The notes under the pieces were generated by a model. That model did not search any database, was not told the origin of the DNA, and saw only the letters and a list, made by a program, of their open reading frames with translations. The translations under genes and the position numbers were made by a program. Below, one piece after another: positions 43,360 through 55,560 of a DNA stretch of 64,000 nt. This stretch comes from Paraphaeosphaeria minitans. Its lineage: Eukaryota; Ascomycota; Dothideomycetes; Pleosporales; Didymosphaeriaceae. The stretch lies in assembly GCA_015832175.1 (NCBI GenBank), contig WJXW01000003.1:3658001-3722000 (forward strand). The letters are read 5' to 3'. Numbering within the stretch: position 1 is the stretch's first letter; every line of letters begins with the position of its first letter.

Positions 43360-46285
43360 GTGGAGTAAGGTGAGGGAGGGCGTGGAGACGCTGCGCGCGT
43401 GGTTGGACTGTTTGCATATGTGTACAAGATGTGTTTCGCTTTCTTGGGGATGGAGACATGGGAGGGAGGGAAGGAAGGAAGGAAGGAAGGAAGGAAGGAA
43501 GGAAGGAGGGATACATTGGCATTGATTGCGCTATTGTTACGCACTTCCTGTACTGCTGCGTCCACGGGGCATCGTCGGTGCGGACGTATCGACGCTGTTT
43601 GTGTATATTGGATCAATTCGAATGGATCCTGGTCTGAGACATAATACCGGGTACATGCTTTGCTCGTGGACAACTCACAGAGTTATCGCGATGAGGCCAG
43701 CGAGCACCCCCACCACAGAGTGCATAGAGGGACGCCAGCGAGCGGACCACAGGGTGGAAGAGAAAACCGCCAGTCTGCCCGTAGATGCATGTGAACGTGC
43801 GCACGAGGGCTGATTACGTGCGCTATGTTGCACACGGCCGGTAACGGTGCACCGGAGCTTTGGTTCAGAGAGTTGTGCTGATGTATCAGATGACGTGGGC
43901 GTTCAGAGGCACATAACAGCGTGAAAAGAAAGAAAAATTACTGGACAAAGCAAGTTCCTTTTCGTTGAAGGGCAAAGGGACGGGTCGTGATGGCTCGTCG
44001 ATGCTATGCCAGTCTGAGACAACGGCGGCACTGAGTGTTGGAAGGCCAAGTGACGTGGGCCTATCCTGCATGGCATTTGGCCTTTTTCGAGGTGACCTGG
44101 CCTGCAGCGTGGGATGGACATGCACAAGTTCCGGTAAGAAGGCATGCTGACTAGACTGTAGAGTGGAGAAGCACACCATGTCCTGAACCGTGACTCGCCT
44201 CACATCGCCTCGTTAGGCGACAATGAGGTAGACATGACTGGAAGAGACGTTTGCTGGGTCTCTGTCATATCAAGATATGAGCCTTGCCGTGAGACCCGAC
44301 GACTGATCTGGCACAACAACCCGTAGCTAGAGATACCATAGGTCAGTCGTTCAATAGCAATTGGCCACGGAGTCATCGTGCAGGTGAGACCTACAGTACG
44401 CTAGTCTGTTCGGCAACAGCTCATGTAGAACTGTTGTTGTTCGGCCACTACGCGGAATGTGGCGATTGGCGATGTTTCTGAGAGGAACACTGTGGGACAA
44501 GGCGGCTGCCTGCCACCTTCCTTTCCTACGCCTACATTATGCACAGACGATGATAAGCGCGAGCCGCATCCTTCACGCACGGCCTTGGTGACAAGCAGTT
44601 TTGTGGTCAAGTCATGTTTGTGTGTGTTCTAGCCCCACGGTCGATGTTGGCCGAGGCGACGTCGGTCTTGGACGCGGGTGCATCGTTTGCGTTGGACAGT
44701 AGCCCAGATACCGGTGCTGGAGCTAATTGACTCGGTGATGTCTGCCTCGAGTGCTGAGAGCAGTAGCTCGCGGGCAAAGAGACGCGATCGCCATGGACTC
44801 AACACACCCTGAAGTCGACTAGCTTGAATGAACTTGGTCAAAACATCGATTGGTCGTCCCGTATATGTACCCGTATCTCATTTCTCGCTTTAACTTGCCC
44901 ACAAGTTATTGCTGACCGCAGCGTGGCGAATGGGAGGACCAGCTTTGACCGCGTAAGCTGTTCACCACAGACACGATGCGTGGCGCGTTGCACAACATGA
45001 AAGCGGATCGGCTCGCACGCAGCCGTAAACAATGCTTGAGCGGCATGATCTGTTGTCCGTTTTGCGTTCGTCAGATTCGGGACAACACATCGGAGGAAGA
45101 GGTTCGTGGCCTTCGCTTGTGTACAGTACATAGGATTCCGGACTAGTTTGATCCTTCGATCGACCGTGCGGCAATCTGGTTCGTTCTGCTCGGACTGCCA
45201 TCTTATTCGCTGCAATCGACATCCAAGACGTGCTAGCACCTGTCTATAGTACGTCTTGATCAGAGCTCCGTGGATACAAAGCACTGGCGGTGTGCAGATC
45301 GCTTCTGTAGGTGCAGCCGGCGTCGTACTACGGCGGTCTTACTGCCTGTTCTTCGTGTGTTGATAAAGTCGATACAGATTGCTAAAAAGAAAGGGGCCTT
45401 CGGATACCAAAGGAACAGGCCAGGCTGTGCACAACGGCTGGGAAAGACGAAGCGAGGTCTATGCTGCTGAGACAGGTAGTGCTGATTGCGTACGTGCTGA
45501 GGTGGTCAAGGGTGAATGTCAAACATTGCTACGCGGAAAGAATTCCGCCAACTTGAAGCTCGGAAAGGTGGGACCTCTTGCTGTAGTGGGGAGGAAAAGA
45601 CTATGAACGACGTTACGCAGGCTCCGATCAGTAATTGACACTAGGCGAGGCGAAACTGCCTGGCCCACGTGGCTCCACACACTGGAGTGTTTCAAGTCTA
45701 CTGAAGTGAAGACTGCGTGGTTTGCTAGAGACGAGAAGAGCAACGGATCAGAGGTCGTGCGAACTCGACGTCAATAGGGGAGTAAGCAACCGAGTCGGAA
45801 AGTGGACATCCGCGGAGCGATGAAGTGGTAAACGCTAGTTGTATCTAGTGTCTTTGTATGGCAAAGGCGTAAGAGTGCCTTGCATAAACTTTGACGCGCT
45901 AGCATTCCACTATTTCGATGTGATGTGGCAACCTTGTGGTGGCTTATTAGGCGCTCCATCGGCAGCTAGGAAATGCGCGGATGGCCGGAAGCTACACATC
46001 CCTTTGCCGGACAACATCAACCAACGATCATCGATGGACTCAGTAGTGCTTCCAAAGTTCCGGGTCGACGAGGGCAAACTGCCGCTGTGTCGCACATGTG
46101 CATGGTACAGTGCAACCGGTCAGGGGACAACTTTGGTCACGTGTCAACTTGACCTCCACGAGTGACCACTCATTGTACCAGGTCGCGTTGCGCAGGGTCC
46201 TGTGTACATTGCGTATCTGGGTGGATGTATGTCAAGACTCCTACATGCCGAAGATGCGCATTGGGAGTGGAATCTTGTTCCTTAT
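43360..46285. other. Long gene-poor spacer
   Basis: About 2.9 kb without a supported gene. It holds a GGAA microsatellite (43461-43507). Open frames around 43886-44203, 44838-45284 and 45839-46165 show no domains, conserved motifs or plausible starts. Confidence 0.5.
43461..43507. repeat. GGAA microsatellite
   Basis: About ten GGAA units, preceded by GGGA units, directly downstream of the Tag1-like gene. Confidence 0.9.
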
Positions 46286-47707
46286 TTAGAGATTCTGCCT
46301 TGCGTTGACTGGCGTTGACAAGGCTGGTCCAGGAGGACGACGAATCTCAGAAACGGTCGACTTCTTGATCTCGTCGATGCGACTTTTGGACAGACTGATA
46401 CCAGGCACAATCCACTCGTTGCAGCTGCATTGCATACCTTGCCAGGCGTATTTCCCTACGTTAGCATGGCACTTGGGACACTCGAGGCGCCCGTCCAGTT
46501 TGCCTTGCTCGAGCTCCGGTCGCATCCACGAAAGCGGATCCAAGAAGTAGTGAGCGCAGTCGCGAGAGGTTGCGGAGATGGAAGAGATTGGGCCCTGGTC
46601 ATTGGCACTCTTGGATGAGTCGTGAGCGATCAAGTACTGTGACGTTGCGAGTGGTCGCCTGTCTGTGTGTAAGCGCTGGACGGCCATGTGGATGACTACC
46701 CACACGCCCTGATGAAAGAGATTTCACTGACCTGCATTTGCGACATCTCAGCTCAAAGTTGGCAGCCTGGTCGGTGACATGCTCGTCCTCGAAACGAATC
46801 TTCTCTGCTTCGGGGGCTTGACCGACCGCTCTACTCAGCTCGATCTCGCGCTGGTATATCCAGCGTTGATAGGCAGGCGTATCTTCAACACTTTCCGGCG
46901 TTTGCATTTGGCCGTACAGCTCCAATTGCTTCATGAACCCTTCGTTTGGCTCGACAATTGGGCGGGCTTGTTGCACTTGCGATAGCGCTTCGGAGACGCT
47001 GATGTGATGCTTTTGCATCAAATAAGCGATGACACATGTAGCGGATCGTGATTTGCCCATGGCACTAGAAGAGTGAAAATGGTTGGCATGCTGAAATCTT
47101 GTGCCCGGTGGCTAAAGCAAGTGTGGCGAAGAGCAACGTGCGCTGAAAATGCAACAGCATGAAGTGTGAAGCAAGGAACATGACAAGAATGGCTGCATGA
47201 CGCGGGTGCAGACGTGCCATGTTGATGGATAGGAGGCAAAGGTGTGATGATGCAACTCGCCCCTCGGATGATGTTGATGTTGTTTGTACACCAAAAGGGG
47301 GTTCGTTGTGCATGGTCACAGATGCAGGTCTCAGCTGCACCGGGATCCAAACTTACCAGTGTACAAGCACCGCGCCACCGCCATCGAGACCGTCCTGAAT
47401 GAAACGATTGGTGGCGGGGAAGTGCTCGAGCAGGTTCTCGTCGTCGACGTCGTCAACCTGGACTACGTGGTGGGTGTACGAGCTGAAGAGGTCGTCGTCG
47501 ACGGGCATGCGCAGCACGGACAGCACGTGGGTGATGTTAGCCTCGCGCAGAGCGTCATGCCGGCGAAGGGTGAAGATGCTGTCGATTCGTCAGCCTCTCA
47601 GAGTCGCGAAAGGCGCGGCAGAGGAAGATGACTGGGGGGAGAGTGGGGGTTCCGCACCCGCCGATGTAGAGCTTCAACTCGCCCGGGAGCTTGTCGAGCA
47701 GGGCCAT
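46286..47707 (-). CDS. YVH1: Yvh1 dual-specificity phosphatase
   Basis: Dual-specificity phosphatase that in yeast releases Mrt4 during 60S ribosome maturation. Exons are 47707-47658, 47578-47357, 47064-46732 and 46658-46286 (325 residues; phases close). The N-terminal [14 protein letters not shown] leads across intron 1 to the phosphatase core. The active-site loop [11 protein letters not shown] is created by splicing intron 2 (tg|t). The C-terminal zinc domain has paired Cys: CRKC, then [16 protein letters not shown] and CSC. Intron 2 (47065-47356, 292 bp) is the longest in the window. The domain order matches the family, so the assignment is firm. Confidence 0.93.
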
Positions 47708-48164
47708 GAGGTCCGGTTGGCAAGGCGATGATGGTGTTGATGGTGAGTAATGGTAGCGGTAAGATTTTGAGTAGTCGACTGTTGCCAGTTGCGGGTCCGA
47801 AATTTCAGTCCGAGGCTCACCGACTGTGCGTGGGTGGGCGGTGCCGCTCGGTTGACCAGTGACGTTGGCAGGCGCGACGGTGGAGACGCCTGCTTGGGAA
47901 CAGCGCAATGTGACGAGGAAAGGGTGCGAATGTTACAGAGCCCCCAGGTCGGCGAGGTCAGGGCAACGGACGCGTTTAGATGACGGTGGCGCGCTCTTAA
48001 CGTGCGTCGTGCGGCACGGCGTTGCGAATTTGCGGAGCGCCAGGCTCAGCCCTACGCGGTTGATGCTCGGGCGGCGGTAGGCTTCCTTCAGTGGAGATGG
48101 TCGCTCACCGGGCGGGTGGCGAAGCGAAGGGAACGGCTCCGAGGGCGGCATGTGCTTGATGGAG

Positions 48165-48279
48165 TGTTTGAAGGGACGGGGGGTGTTTGAAGGGACGGGT
48201 GGTGTTTGAAGGGACGGGTGGTGTTTGAAGGGACGGGTGGTGTTTGAAGGGACGGGTGGTGTTTGAAGGGACAGTGCGG
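48165..48279. repeat. 19-bp minisatellite, six copies
   Basis: The unit TGTTTGAAGGGACGGGTGG starts at 48165, 48184, 48203, 48222, 48241 and 48260. A further copy lies at 48326 within a diverged higher-order repeat carrying GGCATGGGCTTGA (to about 48375). Confidence 0.9.
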
Positions 48280-48397
48280 CATGGGCTTGACGGAATAGGG
48301 CGGCATGGGCTTGAAGGGACGGGTGGTGTTTGAAGGAACAGGGCGACATGGGCTTGACGGAACAGAGCGGCGCGTGAGGTATCTACCTACCGTAAAC

Positions 48398-48505
48398 TAG
48401 GTGCAAGTCATGTCACTGCGTGAGTAGGTGCAAGTCATGTCACTGTGTGAGTAGGTGCAAGTCATGTCACTGTGTGAGTAGGTGCAAGTCATGTCACTGT
48501 GTGAG
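48398..48505. repeat. 27-bp minisatellite, four copies
   Basis: Units start TAGGTGCAAGTCATGTCACT at 48398, 48425, 48452 and 48479. Degenerate CATGTCATGTGAGGTAT-like copies continue to about 48680. Confidence 0.9.
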
Positions 48506-48856
48506 TATATGTGCATGTCATGTGAGGTATTGTATGTGTAGGTAGTCTATGTCATGTCATATGAGGTATCCTATGTGCATGACATGTTATGTGAGGTATT
48601 GCATGTGTCGGTGGGCTCTGTCATGTCACTGTGTGAGACATTGTGTGAGGTAGTCTATCGCATGTGTAGCTATGTCATGTCGCCAGCCCTACCCTATTGC
48701 TGCCAACTTTGCTTTTTCCTTCAGTAGGTACCTAGGTACCAAGGCGAGCTCGGACCCACCCGTTAAGCTACCTACCCGCAGTGCCAATGCCAGTGCCCTT
48801 GCCCGCCACCGCCGCCATTCTCATTCCAAGTAGTCTACACAGTAGAGACGATGCTC

Positions 48857-48897
48857 GCTGCTCCTCCTCCTCCTCCTCCTCCTCCTCCTCCTCCTCG
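48857..48897. repeat. CTC trinucleotide microsatellite
   Basis: About twelve CTC units. It makes low-complexity open frames on both strands that I do not regard as genes. Confidence 0.85.
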
Positions 48898-50562
48898 TTG
48901 CTCCTCGCTGCTCTTCGCTCTGGACCCGGACACTGGACGCAGGCCACGCGGTCGTCTTGTCGTGTCTTCTCTCCGCCGGGCTGCATGCTGGCCTCGAGCT
49001 CTCTGGCGTCTGTCCCCGCTCCCCGCTCCACTCGCCCCGCTGCCGTCCTGCTCGACGACGCTGTAGGCGTGCTGGGGCAGTTTGCCAGGTAAAGAAAGCG
49101 GGTGAGCGGGCGTCCACGCTGGATACGGATTGATTACTTTGACCCAGGCGCCGTTGGGTCGAGCGGGCTTTCGTCCCACGCTGCCGGGCAGCGCATGGGT
49201 GTCTGTGTGTGTGGCAGGGCAGGCCAGGGCAGGCCAGCGGTCGAGGGTCAGCGTCAGGCTCAGGCTCAGGACTGCGAGGTGCAGCAACATTTGCAGCCGG
49301 ACAGGACAGATGGGCAGAAGACTCACTGACGGCCCGGCTCGCTTGCTTCTTTCTGGCTTTCTGGAAACCGACGGCGTGGTACTTTTAGAGCATGCGGCCG
49401 GATAAGGGTAGATAGATAGACAGTAGACTACCTACCCAGACTAGGTACCTACCTAGGGCTTGAGCCTTGCAGACAGTCTCTCCATTCTCCATCCGCACAC
49501 CATGCGCCCACCCACCCCCTGCAGCTCCACCAAGCCTACGCTACCCTGTGCTCCACCAAGCCTACCCAGTCCGCTCGACCATCCGTGCCAGAATGGCTGG
49601 TCCGCCGCCAATCGCCTGGCCCGGCTACTTTATTAGCAACCGTAGGCAAGGCTATGCGCCATGCCTTTATGCTGCGAGCCCCCCCCCCCGTGCGATGCTC
49701 TCGGTCCTTTTCCACTGCTCTGTTCCACTACCTACCGTACTCAATTCTCGGCAGCCTTTGACCAGTCTTCGTCCCTGCCAATACTCACTTTCCAATACCC
49801 ACCTTCCAATACCCACCTTCCAATATCCACCCGACCCTCACGCCCTGCTGGACCTGGCCCCCGGATGCTAGTGTTCCTGTAGCCGCCTGTTGTTGCGAGA
49901 CTAGCTCCCTGCGCCCTCTCTATTGCCTCTGCTGCCTCTGCTGTCTCTCTTGGAGCATTCCTGCTCGGAGCCCGCGTCTGCGAATGGCACTGGTCGCCGC
50001 CCAGTCGCAGTGAACTGCTGTTCTCCCCACGCCTCTGCTCTCCACGGAACTCAGACTCAGACCCAGACTCAGACTCAGACTCAGACCCAGAGCCGTACGC
50101 TGCTCTGCACTGTACAGGTACACACGAGAGGGCCTGCACCTATCCGCAAGCCTCCACCTAGCGCTATTAGCCCTTAGCCTACGCCCGTAGGGCTGCCGCT
50201 GCCGCATCGCCTGGACTGCATTGGACTGCACCATTGGATCGTGGCCCACCCGCCTCATCCCCCCTCTCCTCCCCTCCCCCCCCAAAAAAGGCCCTCCAGC
50301 GTCCACTCTGTGCAGCCCGTCGTCGCCCGCCGTCTCTGCCCCTGGGTCGGCCTTCCCGGCGCGGGTAGGTGTCGCAAGCACGCGCTCGACTCTACTTTTA
50401 GGCCAGGCCTGTGCACCCTCCCGCCTTCTCTAGGGCTGCTCGAGCACTTCACCCTCAGCGCTCGCCACACTTGCGGCATTCCTGTGGTGACGCGCACGCT
50501 TCAGCTGCCCACTGTCGACGGGTGCGTGTGCCCCTGACTCCCCCCAAGACCTCGCCATCATC

Positions 50563-52888
50563 ATGACTATGTCGCCCTCGACCCCGAGCATACACATTTC
50601 TGGCTCCTCGCTGCACCACTACCCGCTGCCGCACCACCACCGCCCCTCCTATTCAAGCCCTTCCGGAGCCATGGCCATTCCTCGCGCCCGGCAACAAGTC
50701 CCGCCTCCGCTGCCGCCGCCGCGCTACATTGGCGAAGAGCTGCGCGAGAGCGGTGTGGATCCTGGCTGGACTTGGGGCAACAGCACAAATTACTCGACGG
50801 ATACGGGCTTCAAGGGAAACCGATGTGCCCCCATCAAACCGGGTTCGAGTCTGCTGAGTGGAGCCGCCGGCGCTCAGCCCTCACACGAGCACTCGGCAGA
50901 ACATCCCTTTGGTCCTGCAAGGGAGTCACCTAGCGACAGGTCTTTTGACGACGCAGACAGCCTGGAGCAGAGTGACGAAGACTACGTCGGGAAACCTCGG
51001 CAGAGACCCTCGAACCACAGGTACGTATCTCAATTTACCTCGTCGCTTCAGTTGCCCTTCGGCCTTACCCGTCCCTCCTGCCTCCGCCGCATGCCGCATG
51101 CCGCAATGACCCAGGCCAAGGCACAAAGTGCGCCCATTGCTGTGCCGTACGTTGCAACACGTCTCCCAGAGGTGTATGCGCAATTCGCGTCTGGCGTCCA
51201 CCCGCAGCCATGGTACAATGGCTAACACGTCCGCGCAGGTTCACTAGCGAGCGACAGCTGGGACAAGGACTTCTCGAGACGTCGTCTCACGCTTACGACA
51301 AACAACTCCTCTCAAAGATAGGCGGTCCCAACACGCCCACGAGGACGACGGCGCCACCGCTCCCAGCCACCGCTCAAGATTCCGCCCCAAGCACCCACGC
51401 ATCTTTCAACAAGCTCAACGGTCAATTGAAGCCTCTCTCGGTACCCGATCGCCTACAGCAGCCTTCGCTCGACTCGCCCGTGTCCCGCTGGCCGCCCTCG
51501 GGTGCTGCATCGCCTGGCTTCTCCGGTTTCCGCAGTCCTGTGTTCGATGCCGGCTCCGCCGACGCACATCAGCGGAGAATCGGCAGCATATCCACACCCG
51601 GGCCGGATGACAACAGCTCAGTCCATCGCGGCAGCTACGACCACAACATGTTCACGGATTCTGAATTCGGCATGGAAGAGAGCGGCATGCGGGATCTGAA
51701 CATCAACGACCGCAGCTCCGCAGGGTCCGATGAATACCACCAGGGACCAAAAGGCGGTCTAAAGCGACGCGCTTCGTCCCCTCCCTCAGAAGCTGCGCGT
51801 GAGGACCGGCCCACGGCTGGTGGCAACACTGACCTGTATCACCGCCGTTCTGCGCAGATGCTCGTCAGCCGCAATGCGCCGCCGCCCACGAACACGGCAC
51901 GCCACCCGACTCTCCACAGGTCACAAAACCAAGGGTCGCTGTCCTCCTTGTCAAGTCTCAGTCAACGCACCGCGTCTTTCGCTTCTTCCTTTGGCTTCTC
52001 TGCAGCCAGTAGTTTGACCAGTTATAGCGGGGATCAACGTCTCTCGCCTAGCGCGCTGTCCCCCTCGGCGGATGTGGACTTAGGCCCCGTCTCGCCGTAT
52101 GCAGCTAGCAGATCACTAAACCCTAGCCCGCCTGGTTCGTTATCGAGACCGCACCACCAGCGAGGTCTCTCCGAGAACGAACATGCCCAGATCCACAGCG
52201 TGCGGAAAATGTCCACGGACAGCATTCTGCAGTCGCGACAGAACTCGATTGTTGGCCGTCTGGGGTCGTATATCTGCGAATGCTGCCCGAAAAAGCCAAA
52301 GAAGTTCGAAAGCGAAGAGGAGCTCCGGTACGTACTACCCGGCACTTGCCCACCGCCATTTCCCCAAAACGTGCTCAGAGAAATCACAGCGTCCACGAGC
52401 TCGAGAAGCAGTACACGTGTCAGTTCTGCCCCAATCGCTTCAAGAACAAAAATGAGGCCGAGCGACACCAAAACTCGCTCCACTTGCGACGTCATTCATG
52501 GTCGTGCGCAGCGCTTGCAGGCGTCCAAGCATCTTTCCACCCGTCTCCGACTCATTCTGGCCTGGCCGATGTCTGTGGATATTGCGGTGAAGAGTTCCCA
52601 TTGCCTCCCAATTGGGACGCCCGCACCGAGCATCTGAATCACGTGCACAAGTTCGGAGAGTGTAATCAGGCCAAGAAATTTTTCCGGGCCGACCACTTCC
52701 GACAACACCTGAAGCATAGCCATGCCGGAACCAGTGGGAAATGGACCAACATGCTCGAGAACGCGTGCATGAAAGATGAGCCCCCGCCAAAAGAGCGCGT
52801 TGGCTCCATTGGCTCCCTTGTGGGGCCGTCTTCCGCCCCACTCGCACCAAAACCAGGCACTATTAACGAAGTACACGAAGAATCATGA
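50563..52888 (+). CDS. C2H2 zinc-finger protein, putative transcription factor
   Basis: Nuclear-type protein of 684 residues. Exons are 50563-51020, 51239-52327 and 52381-52888; phases close, and a GCTAAC branch site precedes the first acceptor. Residues 1 to about 500 are disordered, rich in Ser, Pro and His. The C-terminal quarter holds the metal-binding part: CECC with His after about 20 residues (split by intron 2 at EEELR-NHSVHE), then CQFCPNRFKNKNEAERHQNSLH, then CGYCGEEFP ending HLNHVH, then GEC with a final HLKHSH. This gives three to four C2H2-like fingers. The fingers sit at the C-terminus, as in several fungal regulators without assigned targets. A second ATG at 50569 could also serve as start. 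Confidence 0.85.
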
Positions 52889-53339
52889 GGTGTTGGACGG
52901 CTCGGCTTGATTTGCGTTCAGCGTAGCATCTAAGCATACGGAGTCGAGGGCTGCATTTGCTGCTTTGTGTTGGCCATTTTCCAATGCGCTACCGAGGAGC
53001 GTTCCTTTCTTCATCACGGCTTGCCGACGACGATCCACCACCCCTTGCGCATTAGCGATCCGTATCCCCCTCGACCAAAATAACCGGCGTCTCCTACATG
53101 ATCTGTAATGTCAGTTCAGTATCCTTACGTTTCGGTGTCCTCACGATCTCACGACCATTTCTATGTTTGCGTTTTGTTTTTGGCCGCCAAGTAGTCGCCC
53201 GCGACTCTACGAAGTGTGCTTGGTGCATTGGAAGGAGTTTCGGCAGTGCGGTGGTCCTGGTGGTGTGTTATGGCGCTCATAGATAGTTTTTATACCGATC
53301 GTTTGGGTAGTTACGAGCATGGGTTTGGCGCGGCCGGCA

Positions 53340-53555
53340 GCATCATCATCGCTACCATCACCATCATCACCATCATCACCATCATCACCATCATCACCAT
53401 CATCACCATCATCACCATCATCACCATCATCACCATCATCACCATCATTACCATCATCATCATTCATCATCACCATCGTCATCATTCATCATCATTCACC
53501 ACCATCATCAGTCATCATCATTCACCACCATCATCAGTCATCATCATCACACCAC
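53340..53555. repeat. CATCACCAT-type minisatellite
   Basis: About twelve ATCACCATC units run from about 53354 to 53450, then diverge into ATC/CACC mixtures. Poly-His, poly-Ile-Thr or poly-Ser frames here are repeat artefacts. Confidence 0.9.
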
Positions 53556-55299
53556 GTAATGGACATGTCAGGATATCATCTCCTAAGTTTCAAGCGCCGC
53601 GGTGGGGCACCCGAGGATGCCATGGCAAGGGCAGGTAGACGATCCCTCCAAAAGACACGAGGATCGATGGATATCAAAACACTCGGCAATCACACTAGAT
53701 ACGTACCTAGACCATCTGCTGCATCGGTGCTTCTAAACTGAACGCTCGCTCTCGTCCCAAGAGAAAGCCCAAAAGGAAACCCAAAAGCGGTTTACTACAT
53801 GTGCCCTCCCTCCCTCCACGTCCAAAGGCAGCTCGCGAGTCACACACTTCGCATCGGGGTCCTCGCGGCCTCGTCCATGCGCAAGGGCGCGCGGGCGGCT
53901 TACTGTACTAGGTGGTTTGTAGGTACGGCGGCGGCGGCGCGCCCGGTCCTGCGTGTGGCTGTGGCTTGGGGGGCTAGATTGATGGCTGGGCGTAGATGTA
54001 GATGCAGATGCAGACGCGGATTCTGTGCTCTTGTTGTTGCGTCGTGCGACGAATCGAAGCGGATGGACGTAGGCGTTGGGGGGGGCGGAGGAAGGGGAGG
54101 GCCCTTGCTCGCTATGCTGCTGAGCGTATGGACTGTCGTCCTCCCGTGCTGGCGTTCTAGGGCTGAGACGGTATGGGCATGGGCATGGCTACGTGTGGTA
54201 CCTACCTGGTCTAAGTCTATTGGTCTTCGCTCTCGACCGGACAGGGCAGGACAGCACAGCACAGCACAGCACAAACTGTTGGCATCGCATCGACAGCAGC
54301 GTTGGCGTGTCCCGTCCCTCGTGTCTGTGTGTGCGCCCCGCCTGTGCTTTCCCTAGGCTCCATCAGCACAAGCATGCATGCTTGCATGGACCATACTGTA
54401 GGTAGTCTACAGTCTACTGTTAGGTAGGTACTGTCAAGTCACTGTTACTGCTCCGTTCCGCCAGCATGCCGCGCGGCTACCGGGAAGAACTGGTCCGACG
54501 TGTGCCATGTGGCACGGCGCGATGGAGAGGCACGGGAGTGCGCGAGTGCGTTGCGAGCGGTGCTAGCGCTTATGTCAGAGGGCGGGTGTGTCGTGGTGGT
54601 TGCCGCCGGGGGGTTGGACGTTGGATTGCCTCGAGCCGTGTGGTACGTGGTGTACGTACGGCGCATGCTGGATGGGAAACGTTTACGAGTGTAATGAGCA
54701 TTTGGGTTGGGGGGTAGTGCGTAGGTAGGTGTCGATGGGGCAGTCGTGGTAGATATGAGGACTGGGGGGTGAAGGAGAGGAGCGACAGTTGGGTCCGTGG
54801 TCCACGCACCGCACTTGCGAGATCCAGTCCGCAGCTGCTTCCGGGTGGCGCGGCCGAGCATCGGTGAGCTGTGGGGTTGCGTGTCGACGGGGCGTAGGGC
54901 GTAGTTGTGCATGGTCGATGGGCATAACCGATCGGTGCAGGCAGGCCGTGTTCTGTGTGACATGTCCCCGTCCATCGGGCGAGAACGCCGTCGCCGAGCG
55001 GCTTCGACGTGTATCGAGGCCATTGCGTGAATCTCTCAAAAAGTGCTGAGGCGGAATATTGCCGCGTAGCCGGTGGAGGGCGGAAGCATGCGCGCTTGTC
55101 CTGTCCGCCCTGCGATGTGGGAGGTTGTTTATCCCCCACATGGTGCAGGCAGGTACCTACTTTGCTACCGACTATAGGTACGCGAGTTTTCTAGCCCTCA
55201 GTAGACTACGTATATAAGGCTGAGCCGTCATCTTGGCGACTAGCTTGACTCTCGAGGTCCTAACCCATCTTCTAGTATCAAGAGCGGAGAGGCGGATAG

Positions 55300-55560
55300 G
55301 TACCTACCGTATTATATCGGGCCTTTAACCAGCGGTGTGTGAATTTTCTTTTGGTGGAGAGGGGGTTTGACGCAACGGTGGAAGAACATCGTAAACTCAT
55401 TGCGTCCCAGGACGCTCCGAGCGAGTCGATGGAAGGTAAAGTACGCACCGTGTGGTTCCTGGGTGACGACCCGGACGCCTTAGCAGAGCAGATCCGCTGG
55501 ATCGTCGTGGTCGAAATTGGCCGCAAATATATACATAGTAAAGTGCCAGGGAAGTGTCCA
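55300..55560 (+). other. Possible coding relic without start
   Basis: The frame open to the right of 55305 has protein-like composition for about 80 codons (for example FLLVERGFDATVEEHRKLI, VWFLGDDPDALAEQIRW, VVEIGRKYIH), then turns into non-coding-like sequence. There is no ATG, and TAGGTACCTACC sits exactly at its upstream edge (55293-55304). It could be an exon fragment of a dead gene. I do not recognise the family. Confidence 0.25.

Larger units (their letters stand above)
47708..50562. other. Repeat-rich, gene-poor spacer
   Basis: It contains 19-bp and 27-bp minisatellites, a CTC tract, GGTA-type blocks near 48384, 48722-48742 and 49407-49460, and a pyrimidine-rich leader before the zinc-finger gene. 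No gene is supported. Confidence 0.6.

Noticed and set aside
48165..48505. CRISPR-like array
   Set aside because: The repeats are directly abutting units without unique spacers, in a eukaryotic genome; they are minisatellites.
53207..53741. Open frames of 90 to 140 codons in the CATCACCAT minisatellite
   Set aside because: Translations are simple Ile-Thr, His, Ser-Pro or Asp-Gly repeats caused by the tandem repeat.
54445..55141. Overlapping open frames of 150 to 190 codons on both strands
   Set aside because: GC-rich, stop-poor DNA with open frames in several phases at once. No start context, splice signals or domain are seen.
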